Shown here: piece after piece, positions 34,967-41,935 of the stretch
How positions within the stretch are numbered: the stretch's first letter is position 1
Layout of the letters: each line of letters opens with the position of its first letter
Source of the DNA: Sporichthya brevicatena
GTDB lineage: Bacteria > Actinomycetota > Actinomycetes > Sporichthyales > Sporichthyaceae
NCBI RefSeq assembly: GCF_039525035.1
Contig: NZ_BAAAHE010000035.1
Coordinates: 1-64,000, forward strand
Direction of reading: 5' to 3'
Length of the DNA stretch: 64,000 nt
Program-made: the position numbers and the translations under genes
The notes under the pieces: model-generated
The model's database searches: none
What the model was told of the DNA's origin: nothing
What the model saw: only the letters and a program-made list of their open reading frames with translations

Positions 34967-35854
34967 GTGATCAAGTTCGACGACAGCTCCGTCGACGCCT
35001 CCGGGGTCCGCGACCGCCGGGGCAAGGGCAGCACCGCCGCGATCGGGGGCGGCGGCGTCGGCATCGTCGGGCTCCTGGTCTACGCGCTGTTCAGCGTGCT
35101 CGGCGGAGGCGGCAGTGGCCTCGACCCGTCCCTGCTCTTTCCCGCCGACGGGAGCGTCCAGAGCAAGGCCGACACCTCCGGCGACCTGCAGACCCGTTGC
35201 AACACCGAGGGCGCGATCGAGAAGTACGACGACTGCTACCTGGTCAAGGTCTACAACGAGATCAACGAGGTCTGGACGGACGACTTCGCCCGTCGCGGCG
35301 AGCGTTACGAGCGTCCGGCACTGACGTTCTTCGAGACGGCCGTGAGCACCGGCGGGTGCGGGCGGGCCTCGTCGCAGGTCGGGCCGTTCTACTGCCCGGG
35401 TGACGAGTCGATCTACATCGACATCGGTTTCCTCGCCGAGCTCCAGCGCCAGTTCGGCGCCGCGGGGCGGTACGCGCAGGCCTACATCCTTGCCCACGAG
35501 GCCGGGCATCACATCCAGACGATGCTGGGCACCGAGGACCGCATGCGCCAGGAGCAACGCTCCTCGCCCAAGCGTAAGAACGAGCTCTCCGTCGCCTTCG
35601 AGCTCCAGGCCGACTGTTACGCCGGCGTGTGGAGTCGGCTCGCCGACGACGCCGGGAACGTCTCCGTCAGCGAGGACGAGGTCCGCGAGGCCCAGGCCGC
35701 CGCTGCCGCCGTCGGCGACGACCGGATCCAGCAGAAGTCCACCGGGCGCGTCGACCCCGAGTCCTGGACCCACGGCAGCGCCGCCCAGCGCGAGCGCTGG
35801 TTCACCACCGGACGCGACAGCGGCAACCTCAACGCCTGCGACACCTTCGCCTGA
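34967..35854 (+). CDS. Neutral zinc metallopeptidase (YpfJ family)
   Basis: 295 aa. A single membrane helix (GGGGVGIVGLLVYALFSVLG, near residues 26-45) anchors an extracytoplasmic domain with HEAGHHIQ near residue 182 (zinc and catalytic Glu) and FELQADCYAGVW near 212, which supplies the third ligand. This is the layout of the neutral_zn/YpfJ family, whose substrates are mostly unknown. The start has a weak site (CCCGGCC), but GTG 34967 gives the family's usual N-terminus (IKFDDSSVDASGVRDRRG). Confidence 0.9.
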   Translation: MIKFDDSSVDASGVRDRRGKGSTAAIGGGGVGIVGLLVYALFSVLGGGGSGLDPSLLFPADGSVQSKADTSGDLQTRCNTEGAIEKYDDCYLVKVYNEINEVWTDDFARRGERYERPALTFFETAVSTGGCGRASSQVGPFYCPGDESIYIDIGFLAELQRQFGAAGRYAQAYILAHEAGHHIQTMLGTEDRMRQEQRSSPKRKNELSVAFELQADCYAGVWSRLADDAGNVSVSEDEVREAQAAAAAVGDDRIQQKSTGRVDPESWTHGSAAQRERWFTTGRDSGNLNACDTFA

Positions 35855-35942
35855 CGTCACGTCAGGTTTCTGCTGACGGCGAACCCGGAAACGCTTGTCG
35901 CACATCCGTCGTTGGACGCAGCATCGACCGACGGAGGTGCGC

Positions 35943-36632
35943 ATGTCCGCCGAACGCCTGACCGACCGGCTCGACCGCGTCGAGGTCGCCGGGTTCCAGC
36001 TCTACGTCTGGTACGACCCGGACGGCGTCACGCTGATCGACACCGGCCCCGTCGGGTCGACGGACGCGATCCTCGACGCCCTCGCCCGGCGCGGCCGCGA
36101 CCCGGGCGAGCTGACGCGGATCGTGCTCACCCACTTCCACGACGACCACGTCGGTTCCGCGGCCGAGCTGCGTGCGCGGACCGGTGCGCAGGTCGTCGCC
36201 CACGTCGCGGATGCGCCGGTCATCCGCGGCGAGCAAGCTGGTCCGCCGCCGAACTTCACCGACTGGGAACGCGAGCTCCACGCCCAGGTCGCCGCCGACC
36301 TCGCGGCCGCTCCGCCCGTGCCCGTCGACCTCGACGTCCACGACGGCGACGTCCTGCCCTTCGGTGGAGGAGCGCGGGTCCTCGCCGTCCCCGGCCACAC
36401 CGACGGCAGCATCGCCCTCCACCTCCCCGGCCAGGGTGTCCTGTTCACCGGAGACGTCATCGCCGAGCACCAGGGCGCCGTCATCCCCGGGGTGTTCAAC
36501 CTCGACGGGGAGCGGGTCCTCGACGCGTTCCGCGCCCTGGCCCAGCTCGACGTCGACGTCGCCTGCTTCGGCCACGGTCGCCCCGTCCTCGGCGGCGCCG
36601 GCTCGACCCTCCGCCTCGCGGCCGGAACCTGA
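35943..36632 (+). CDS. Metallo-beta-lactamase-fold hydrolase
   Basis: 229 aa. The LTHFHDDHVG motif (HxHxDH, near residue 60), VPGHTDGS and LFTGDVI give the full set of metal ligands. It has no signal peptide, so it is a cytosolic MBL hydrolase, probably a thioesterase- or lactonase-like enzyme; the substrate is unknown. ATG 35943 has GGAGG (35934-35938) upstream. A strong hairpin terminator follows the gene. Confidence 0.85.
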   Translation: MSAERLTDRLDRVEVAGFQLYVWYDPDGVTLIDTGPVGSTDAILDALARRGRDPGELTRIVLTHFHDDHVGSAAELRARTGAQVVAHVADAPVIRGEQAGPPPNFTDWERELHAQVAADLAAAPPVPVDLDVHDGDVLPFGGGARVLAVPGHTDGSIALHLPGQGVLFTGDVIAEHQGAVIPGVFNLDGERVLDAFRALAQLDVDVACFGHGRPVLGGAGSTLRLAAGT

Positions 36633-36667
36633 CCCTGACCCCGGCCCCCGTCCCCACTAACGTCACA

Positions 36668-36711
36668 ACGTCAGCGGGATCGGGCGCCATAGCGCGCGAT
36701 CCCGCTGACGT
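36668..36711. terminator. Bidirectional hairpin terminator
   Basis: Perfect 15-bp arms (36668-36682 and 36697-36711; ACGTCAGCGGGATCG and its complement) enclose a 14-base loop that can form a further GCGC stem. It lies between the convergent MBL-fold and membrane-protein genes, 36 and 21 bases from their stops, so it can end transcription from both sides. Confidence 0.7.
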
Positions 36712-36731
36712 CAGTGGGCTCTGACGCCCGC

Positions 36732-37382
36732 TCAGGAAGCCGGGAACGCCTTGTCGAACTGCTTCGCGAAGTCGGCGGAGGCGGGGCCGCTGTAGCCGCA
36801 GCCGTCGACCATGCCCTCGTGCGCGGAGATCAGGTAGCGCTGACCCTTCTCCCAGTTGACGCCGTCGAGCGCCGCGGTGGGCATGCCCTCCGGGGTCTGA
36901 ACGGTGACGACGTCGGCGTCGCCGCCCTTGTACCAGCGGTCGACGTCGATGGTGACCTTCTCGTTGCCGATGTCGGTCACGGTCCCCCCGAACGCGACTG
37001 GCGCCTTGGCGAGCGTCTTGACGTCGAAGGCGAGGCACATCGACGTCAGCGGGTCGCTGGGGTTGCCCTGCAGCTCCATCACGGTCGGGGCCGCGACGAC
37101 GTTCTCGCCGTCGTCACCGCCTGACGTCACGGCGACGGTGGTGCCCACCGCGATCGCGGCCACGGCCGCCGCGGCGGCGAGCCAGGTCTTGCCCCGCCCC
37201 GCGCGCTTGGCGACGGGGGTCTCGAACTCGGTGCTCTGCGACATGATCTGCTCCAGTTGTTGGCGGGCCCGCGGACTGGTGTGTGGATCGACAGGGACCC
37301 GAGCGGACATCGGGTCGAGGCCGGTGAGCAGCGCCCGCAGCCGTCGGTCCTCCTCCGAGGTCCCGCCGAAGGACTCGCTCAT
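36732..37382 (-). CDS. Membrane protein, duplicate of the sigma-linked anti-sigma-like protein
   Basis: 216 aa. A cytoplasmic N-terminus (DPMSARVPVDPHTSPRARQQ) leads to one membrane helix (WLAAAAAVAAIAVGTTVAV, near 73-92) and an outer domain with two Cys (LTSMCLAFDV and DGCGYSG) and an AFGGTVTDIGNEKVTIDVDR barrel-like stretch. It is closely related over its whole length to the 232-aa protein at 38778-39476, which is coupled to an ECF sigma factor. ATG 37382 follows GGGGGG. The upstream motif is shared with the sigma operon, so co-regulation is likely. It is possibly a second anti-sigma or an envelope target. Confidence 0.75.
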   Translation of the reverse strand: MSESFGGTSEEDRRLRALLTGLDPMSARVPVDPHTSPRARQQLEQIMSQSTEFETPVAKRAGRGKTWLAAAAAVAAIAVGTTVAVTSGGDDGENVVAAPTVMELQGNPSDPLTSMCLAFDVKTLAKAPVAFGGTVTDIGNEKVTIDVDRWYKGGDADVVTVQTPEGMPTAALDGVNWEKGQRYLISAHEGMVDGCGYSGPASADFAKQFDKAFPAS

Positions 37383-37413
37383 CCGCCATCCCCCCTCTCC
37401 TGTCACACACTGG

Positions 37414-37440
37414 ATGTCCGGCACCCGCGGAACTCTTTCG
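37414..37440 (-). promoter_or_regulatory. Putative ECF promoter
   Basis: On the minus strand CGAAAGA (37440-37434) and CCGGACAT (37421-37414) are separated by 12 bases, about 32 bases before ATG 37382. The same two blocks with exactly the same spacing stand before the ECF sigma gene at 40018. Such a shared pair in front of a sigma gene and a paralogue of its partner is the usual sign of an autoregulated ECF regulon. Confidence 0.55.
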
Positions 37441-37517
37441 TCGGGGCACGAAAAGTTTTCGCGGGCCTCTGACCTGCACCGAAACCGACTGTCGGTGGCC
37501 GGGTCCAGGGTTCGCCC

Positions 37518-38108
37518 ATGACCACTCGAACCCGGCAGCGCCGCCGGACTCGGCGCAGGAAGAACCGCACCGCCACTCGTCGTCCGCAGAAAACGGGCCG
37601 GCGCGTCCCCACTCGCACCGGCGAGACCGCGATGCTCCTGGAACGGGCCGATCACGACTTGATGTGTTGGGCCTCCGTCCTGGTCAGTTTGGTGGTCGCC
37701 AATCCGGAGCACGCAGGTCGCTTCGCTGAAGCCCTGCTCACCCGGACGGGCTCGCGCGCGGAGTGGCTGAGCATTCGGCTAGCGCGCACGATGGACCTGC
37801 TCGTCGACGGGCACACCACGGCGGGATGGCTGCCCTCAGATCTCATTCGCGTGGTCTCCCGACGTGCGGACGCCGAGGCTGCGGCAGTCGTGGCGTCGGC
37901 CCTGCGCTACCAAGCTCATCGGGCGGGCCCACAGGGCGTCGATCCGGAGTGGCAGGAGGAGATCGATGAGTTGCCGCCCGGCCTGGACGTCGACCCCTTC
38001 ACTCGTGCGGGACTCCGCAACATCCTGCTGGTGATCGCCGCGCTGCGCGGGTTGCCGCCGTTGCCCGTGATCGTGACACCGCCGCCCCCGTTGGCGAGGT
38101 GCGCATGA
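37518..38108 (+). CDS. Uncharacterised protein with Arg-rich N-terminus
   Basis: 196 aa, unknown. The first 30 residues are very basic (TTRTRQRRRTRRRKNR), suggesting nucleic-acid or ribosome binding. Residues 40-180 are helical: LMCWASVLVSLVVANPEHAG, then GWLPSDLIRVVSRRADAEAA, and a final hydrophobic LLVIAALRGLPPLPVIV. It is divergent from the duplicated membrane-protein gene. The antitoxin of the third toxin-antitoxin module starts 41 bases after its stop. Codon use is normal for the window, so I believe it is a gene. Confidence 0.6.
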   Translation: MTTRTRQRRRTRRRKNRTATRRPQKTGRRVPTRTGETAMLLERADHDLMCWASVLVSLVVANPEHAGRFAEALLTRTGSRAEWLSIRLARTMDLLVDGHTTAGWLPSDLIRVVSRRADAEAAAVVASALRYQAHRAGPQGVDPEWQEEIDELPPGLDVDPFTRAGLRNILLVIAALRGLPPLPVIVTPPPPLARCA

Positions 38109-38127
38109 CAGGCGCGCCGACCCGAGT

Positions 38128-38155
38128 TGGTCATGTTAGTCTGACCATCATGACC
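38128..38155. promoter_or_regulatory. Overlapping palindromes at the third toxin-antitoxin start
   Basis: Two perfect inverted repeats overlap: TGGTCA - 8 bases - TGACCA (38128-38133 and 38142-38147) and GGTCATG - 13 bases - CATGACC (38129-38135 and 38149-38155). The second covers the antitoxin start codon ATG 38150. This is a likely operator for the Phd/YefM antitoxin. Confidence 0.5.
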
Positions 38156-38374
38156 AGCACGTACAACGTGGCCGAGGCGAAAGCGAATCTTTCCCGCTTG
38201 CTCGATGCCGCCCTCGCGGGCGAGGACGTCGTCGTGGCACGCGCCGGTCGGCCACTCGTGCGCTTGGTCCCGATCGCACCGCCGCCTGGTCGCGAGCTCG
38301 GGTTCGTCCCGCTCGAGCTTCCGGACGACCTGTTCGACCCTTTGAACGAGGCAGACCTGGCCCGGTGGACATGA
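38150..38374 (+). CDS. Phd/YefM-type antitoxin
   Basis: 74 aa. TSTYNVAEAKANLSRLLDAA, GEDVVVARAGRPLVRLVPI and an acidic C-terminus (LPDDLFDPLNEADLARWT) match the Phd/YefM family. ATG 38150 has no ribosome-binding site and overlaps its own operator. It overlaps the toxin gene by ATGA. The module sits between the two copies of the duplicated membrane protein. Confidence 0.85.
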   Translation: MTSTYNVAEAKANLSRLLDAALAGEDVVVARAGRPLVRLVPIAPPPGRELGFVPLELPDDLFDPLNEADLARWT

Positions 38375-38763
38375 GCACTTTGCTGCTCGACACCCACGCG
38401 TACGCCTGGGCGATCAGTACACCGGACCGACTCTCCGACCGCGCCCGTGGGGCAATCACGGACATCGGCAACGACGTGCTCGTCTCCGCCGTGACGGCGT
38501 GGGAGTTGGCCATCAAGTTCCACAGCGGCAAGTGGCCGGAGGCGGAGGCGTTGGTCAGTCAGCACGACATGTACTGCCGTCGGCTCGGTGCGCACCACAG
38601 GCCCATCACCGCGGCCGACGCGATTCGCGCCGGGACGATGACCTGGGCGCACCCCGATCCGTTTGACCGAATGCTGGCTGCGCAGGCAATGCTCGCGCAG
38701 GCGACGCTGGTCACCCGGGACAACGTGTTCTCGGAGCTCCCCGGACTGCCGGTGCTCTGGTAG
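38371..38763 (+). CDS. PIN-domain toxin (VapC-type)
   Basis: 130 aa. STLLLDTHAYAWAI gives the first Asp, VSAVTAWELAIKF the Glu, HPDPFDRMLAAQAM the third acidic site and LVTRDNVF the last. This is the PIN subgroup usually paired with Phd-type antitoxins. ATG 38371 overlaps the antitoxin stop (ATGA). It is probably an RNase; the target is unknown. Confidence 0.85.
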   Translation: MSTLLLDTHAYAWAISTPDRLSDRARGAITDIGNDVLVSAVTAWELAIKFHSGKWPEAEALVSQHDMYCRRLGAHHRPITAADAIRAGTMTWAHPDPFDRMLAAQAMLAQATLVTRDNVFSELPGLPVLW

Positions 38764-38777
38764 TTCCTGACCTGCCG

Positions 38778-39476
38778 TCAGGACTTCGTCGGGAAGGCCT
38801 GCTCGAACTGCGTCTCGAACTCGGGGGTGGCGGGGCCGCTGTAGCCGCAGGCGTCGACCATGCCGTCGGTGGCGCTGATCAGGTACCGCTTGCCGGTCTC
38901 CCAGTTCACGCCGTCGAGGGCGGCGGTGGGCATGCCCTCCGGGGTCGCGACGGTGACGACGTCCGCGGTCCCGCCGGTGAACCAGCGGTCGACGTCGAGG
39001 GTGACCTGCTCGGCGCCGATCTCGGTGACCGTGCCCGCGAACGCGACTGGCGCCTTGGCGAGCTGCTGAACCTCGAACGCGAGGCACATCGAGGTCATCG
39101 GGTCGCTCGGGTTGCCCTGCAGCTCGAGCACGGTGGGGCCGGCGACGACGTCGCGGCCGTCCTCGCCCCCGGCGGCGGTGACGGCAACAGTCGTCCCGAC
39201 CGCGATCGCGGCGACCGCCGCCGCGGCGGCGAGCCACGAGGACGGCCGGGCCCAGCGGGACCGCGCGGCCGGCGGCGTCACGACGTCCGCCCCGGCCGCC
39301 AGCACGCGCTCGACCTGCTCCCGGGCCCGCGCGCTCGTGACCGGATCGACCGGGACGCGCTCGGCCATCGGGTCGAGGTCCGCGAGGAGGGCGCGGAGGT
39401 CGTCGTCGGCGGCGAAGTCGAAGTCGGCCGGGAGGTCGGCGGGGAACTCGTCGGAGGGGACGTTCTCGTTGCTCAT
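38778..39476 (-). CDS. Anti-sigma-like membrane protein paired with an ECF sigma factor
   Basis: 232 aa. It has an acidic cytoplasmic N-terminus (DDDLRALLADLDPM), one membrane helix (WLAAAAAVAAIAVGTTVAV, near 82-100) and an outer domain with two Cys (MTSMCLAFEV and DACGYSG). The start overlaps the sigma-factor stop (ATGA), the standard arrangement of a sigma factor with its membrane anti-sigma. It lacks the HxxxCxxC zinc motif of ZAS anti-sigma factors, so the anti-sigma role is inferred from position and topology. A diverged copy lies at 36732-37382. Confidence 0.75.
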   Translation of the reverse strand: MSNENVPSDEFPADLPADFDFAADDDLRALLADLDPMAERVPVDPVTSARAREQVERVLAAGADVVTPPAARSRWARPSSWLAAAAAVAAIAVGTTVAVTAAGGEDGRDVVAGPTVLELQGNPSDPMTSMCLAFEVQQLAKAPVAFAGTVTEIGAEQVTLDVDRWFTGGTADVVTVATPEGMPTAALDGVNWETGKRYLISATDGMVDACGYSGPATPEFETQFEQAFPTKS

Positions 39477-40018
39477 GCGCCCGCACCCCTTTCCGTCTCA
39501 CCCCGGGCTGCTCCGCCGGTGGCGGGGCGTCCCATCAGCTCCTTCAGCTTGCCGATCGCGCGATGGAGCCGGATGCTCGCGGCGTTCGGCGTGATCCCCA
39601 GGACCGTCGCGATCTCCCGTGGCGCGAGCTGCTCCCACGCCCACAGGCGCAGCAGCTCACGGTCGTTCTCCGGCAGCTGAGCCATCGCCTCGTCGAGCGC
39701 CTCGTGCTCGGCCCCGAGCGCCGGTCCGCCGGCGGGCTCCTGCTTGAGCCGCTCGACCAGCCGCTCCTGCCGCACCGATCCCCGGACGTGGTTCGCCAGA
39801 CATCCGCGCGCCACCCCGTAGGACCAGGCCACCGGCGCCTCGGCCGGGATCTCGTCGACGCGGCGCCACAGCACCAGCAGCACGTCCCCGAGGACGTCGT
39901 CCGCCGTCGCCGGGTCGGTCCGCCGACGCAGGAACCGCTGCAGCGGCTCGTACGCCTGCGCGACGAGTTGCTCGAACTCGGCGCGCCGCCGGGCGTCCTG
40001 GACAGGGCTCACGGCCAC
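39473..40018 (-). CDS. ECF-type RNA polymerase sigma factor
   Basis: 181 aa. Region 2 (LQRFLRRRTDPATADDVLGD, then VLLVLWRRV) recognises the -10 element. Region 4 (LAPREIATVLGITPNAASIR, then LHRAIGKLKEL) is the -35 helix-turn-helix. GTG 40018 or GTG 40012 is the start. Neither has a ribosome-binding site, and a putative -10 lies only 4-10 bases upstream, so a leaderless mRNA is likely. It is coupled to the downstream membrane protein. The signal is unknown. Confidence 0.85.
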   Translation of the reverse strand: MAVSPVQDARRRAEFEQLVAQAYEPLQRFLRRRTDPATADDVLGDVLLVLWRRVDEIPAEAPVAWSYGVARGCLANHVRGSVRQERLVERLKQEPAGGPALGAEHEALDEAMAQLPENDRELLRLWAWEQLAPREIATVLGITPNAASIRLHRAIGKLKELMGRPATGGAARGETERGAGA

Positions 40019-40021
40019 AGA

Positions 40022-40048
40022 ATGTCCGGCGCCGCGGCGATTCTTTCG
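40022..40048 (-). promoter_or_regulatory. Putative autoregulated ECF promoter
   Basis: On the minus strand CGAAAGA (40048-40042) and CCGGACAT (40029-40022) are separated by 12 bases, directly before the sigma-factor start. They are identical in sequence and spacing to the pair at 37414-37440. This gives one regulon of at least two transcription units in this window. Confidence 0.55.
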
Positions 40049-40086
40049 CCGCGCCACGCGCGGATCGGTCAGCTTCTCCCGCGCGC

Positions 40087-40116
40087 CGCGCCCATCCGAG
40101 GTTCGGGATGGGCGCG
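40087..40116. terminator. Hairpin terminator after coxG
   Basis: Perfect 11-bp arms CGCGCCCATCC / GGATGGGCGCG (40087-40097 and 40106-40116) with an 8-base loop lie 38 bases past the coxG stop and upstream of the ECF promoter. The hairpin probably insulates the sigma operon from the cox operon, which runs in the same direction. Confidence 0.55.
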
Positions 40117-40154
40117 CCGCGCCGGCGAAGATGAACCCCGAGGCCCCCGGCGAG

Positions 40155-40925
40155 TTACTTCCGGCGGCGGGCGAGGAGGAAGAGGAGAAGCACGACCACC
40201 CCGGCGAGGGGGGCGAGGCGCTTGAGGACCGGGGTCCCCGCGGTGCCGAGCAGGTCGATGGCCTCGGGCTCGGTGCGCTGGGGCGGGATGGTCCGCGGGG
40301 TGGCGCGGGTGCCGTTCGAACCGGGGGAGTACCCCGACTCCGGGGCCGAGGCCGGGGCGCGGCCGGCTCCGCCGGCGGCGGAGACCCCGGTCGGGTCGGC
40401 GTCGTCGGTCTCGCCCGGAGGGGTGGAGTAGCCCGGGATCGAGGGAGCGGGCTCCGGCTCGGCGGGAGCGGTGATCTTCGCCGACAGGCAGTCGACGAAC
40501 TGCCCGAGCAGCTTGTTCGAGACGTCCACCATGACGCCCCGCGCGAACTGGGCCGGCTTGCCGGTGATCGCGAGGTCGGTCGTCACGGCCACGGTCGTCG
40601 ACTCGCCCTTGTCGGTCAGCACCGCGGTGATCGTCGCGTTCGCGGTCCCGGACCCGCGGGTCTCCTTGCCGGCCGCCTTCACGACCAGACGCCGCGCGGC
40701 CTCGTCGACCTCGATGAAGGTCGCGGTCCCCGAGTACGTCACCGAGATCGGGCCGAGCTTCACCTTCACCCGGCCGTCGACCTCGACCTGCCCACCGTCC
40801 TTGGCGGGCCGCACCTCGTCGACTGCGGCCCCCGGCATGCAGGGCGCGATGCCCTCGACGTCGTTGAGGATCTCCCAGGCGCGCTCGACCGGGACGGGGA
40901 CGGTGAACTCGTGCTGCAGCTCCAT
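40155..40925 (-). CDS. coxG: CoxG-like SRPBCC protein with membrane tail
   Basis: 256 aa. Residues 1-150 are a CoxG/SRPBCC domain: MELQHEFTVPVPVERAWEIL, a GIAPCMPGAAVDEV motif, VKLGPISVTYSGTATF and SNKLLGQFVDCLSAKI. A Pro/Gly-rich linker of about 80 residues and a C-terminal membrane helix (LAPLAGVVVLLLFLLARRRK) follow. CoxG is thought to recruit CO dehydrogenase to the membrane, and the C-terminal anchor fits that role. It lies 152 bases after coxM on the same strand. It is longer than minimal CoxG because of the linker and anchor. Confidence 0.8.
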   Translation of the reverse strand: MELQHEFTVPVPVERAWEILNDVEGIAPCMPGAAVDEVRPAKDGGQVEVDGRVKVKLGPISVTYSGTATFIEVDEAARRLVVKAAGKETRGSGTANATITAVLTDKGESTTVAVTTDLAITGKPAQFARGVMVDVSNKLLGQFVDCLSAKITAPAEPEPAPSIPGYSTPPGETDDADPTGVSAAGGAGRAPASAPESGYSPGSNGTRATPRTIPPQRTEPEAIDLLGTAGTPVLKRLAPLAGVVVLLLFLLARRRK

Positions 40926-41077
40926 GACCTCAGCCTCTCACGCGGACATTCGGGTCGGACGTCCGATCAGATGCGTGCAATAGCAGCCACATCGTCGGAC
41001 GTAACGAGCGACGACCCGCCCCGGGGGCGTCCGGGACGGGCCGTCGACTCAAGTGAACCAACTGTTCGATGCGACGG

Positions 41078-41935
41078 TCAGGACAGACCCGCCGCCTTCG
41101 CGACCGCGCGACCGGTCAGGACGCGGGCCAGCTCGGCCCGGTAGTCCGCCTGCGCGTTGAGGTCGCTGGTCGGGTTCGTGCCCTCGGCCGCGGACGCCGC
41201 CGCGGCCGTGATCGCCTCGGCGGAGGCCGCCGACCCGGCGAGCGCCGCCTCGGTCGCCGCCGCCCGCAGATGGGTCGGACCCATGTTGGTCAGCGCGATC
41301 CGGGCCTCGGCGATGCTGCCGCTCTCGCGCCGCACCGCCGCGGCCACACCCACGATCGACCAGGCCTGCGCCACCCGGTTGAACTTCTCGTAGTGCGTGC
41401 CCCACCCGGCGCCCAGTTTCGGGAGCCGCACGGAGACGAGCACCTCGTCCTCGGCCAGCGTCGTCGTCAGGTAGTCGACGAAGAAGTCCGACGCCGCCAC
41501 CTCACGCGTCCCGCCCGGCCCGGCGATGGTCATCGTCGCGCCGTGGACGAGCGTCACACCCGGCAGGTCACCCGCCGGGTCGGCGTGCGCGATCGCGCCG
41601 CCGAACGTGCCCCGGTGCCGGACCTGCGGGTCCGCCACCGTCGCGGTCGCCTGCGCCAGCAGCGGCGCGTGCTCCCGCACCAGCGGGTTGTTCAGCACGT
41701 CGTGGTGCGTCGTCGCCGCCCCGATGACGATCGCGTCGCCGTCCTCGGAGACGCCGGTCATCTCGGAGCAACCCGAGACGTCCACGATCAGCTCCGGCGC
41801 GGCGAGCCGCAGCCGCAGGATCGGGATCAGGGACTGCCCACCGCCGAGGATCTTCGCGTCCTCGCTCGTGCCGAGCGCCGCCACCGCGTCCGCCGCGGTG
41901 GTGACCCGCACGTAGTCGAACTTCGCCGGGATCAT
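41078..41935 (-). CDS. coxM: Molybdenum hydroxylase FAD subunit (CoxM-like)
   Basis: 285 aa. The two FAD loops of this family are present: LGGGQSLIPILRLRL near residue 30 and HRGTFGGAIAHADPAGDLP near 107. The C-terminal CO-dehydrogenase flavoprotein domain holds IALTNMGPTHLRAAATEAAL. It passes electrons from the iron-sulfur subunit to an acceptor. Its ATG overlaps the coxL stop (ATGA), so the subunits are made in series. Confidence 0.85.
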   Translation of the reverse strand: MIPAKFDYVRVTTAADAVAALGTSEDAKILGGGQSLIPILRLRLAAPELIVDVSGCSEMTGVSEDGDAIVIGAATTHHDVLNNPLVREHAPLLAQATATVADPQVRHRGTFGGAIAHADPAGDLPGVTLVHGATMTIAGPGGTREVAASDFFVDYLTTTLAEDEVLVSVRLPKLGAGWGTHYEKFNRVAQAWSIVGVAAAVRRESGSIAEARIALTNMGPTHLRAAATEAALAGSAASAEAITAAAASAAEGTNPTSDLNAQADYRAELARVLTGRAVAKAAGLS

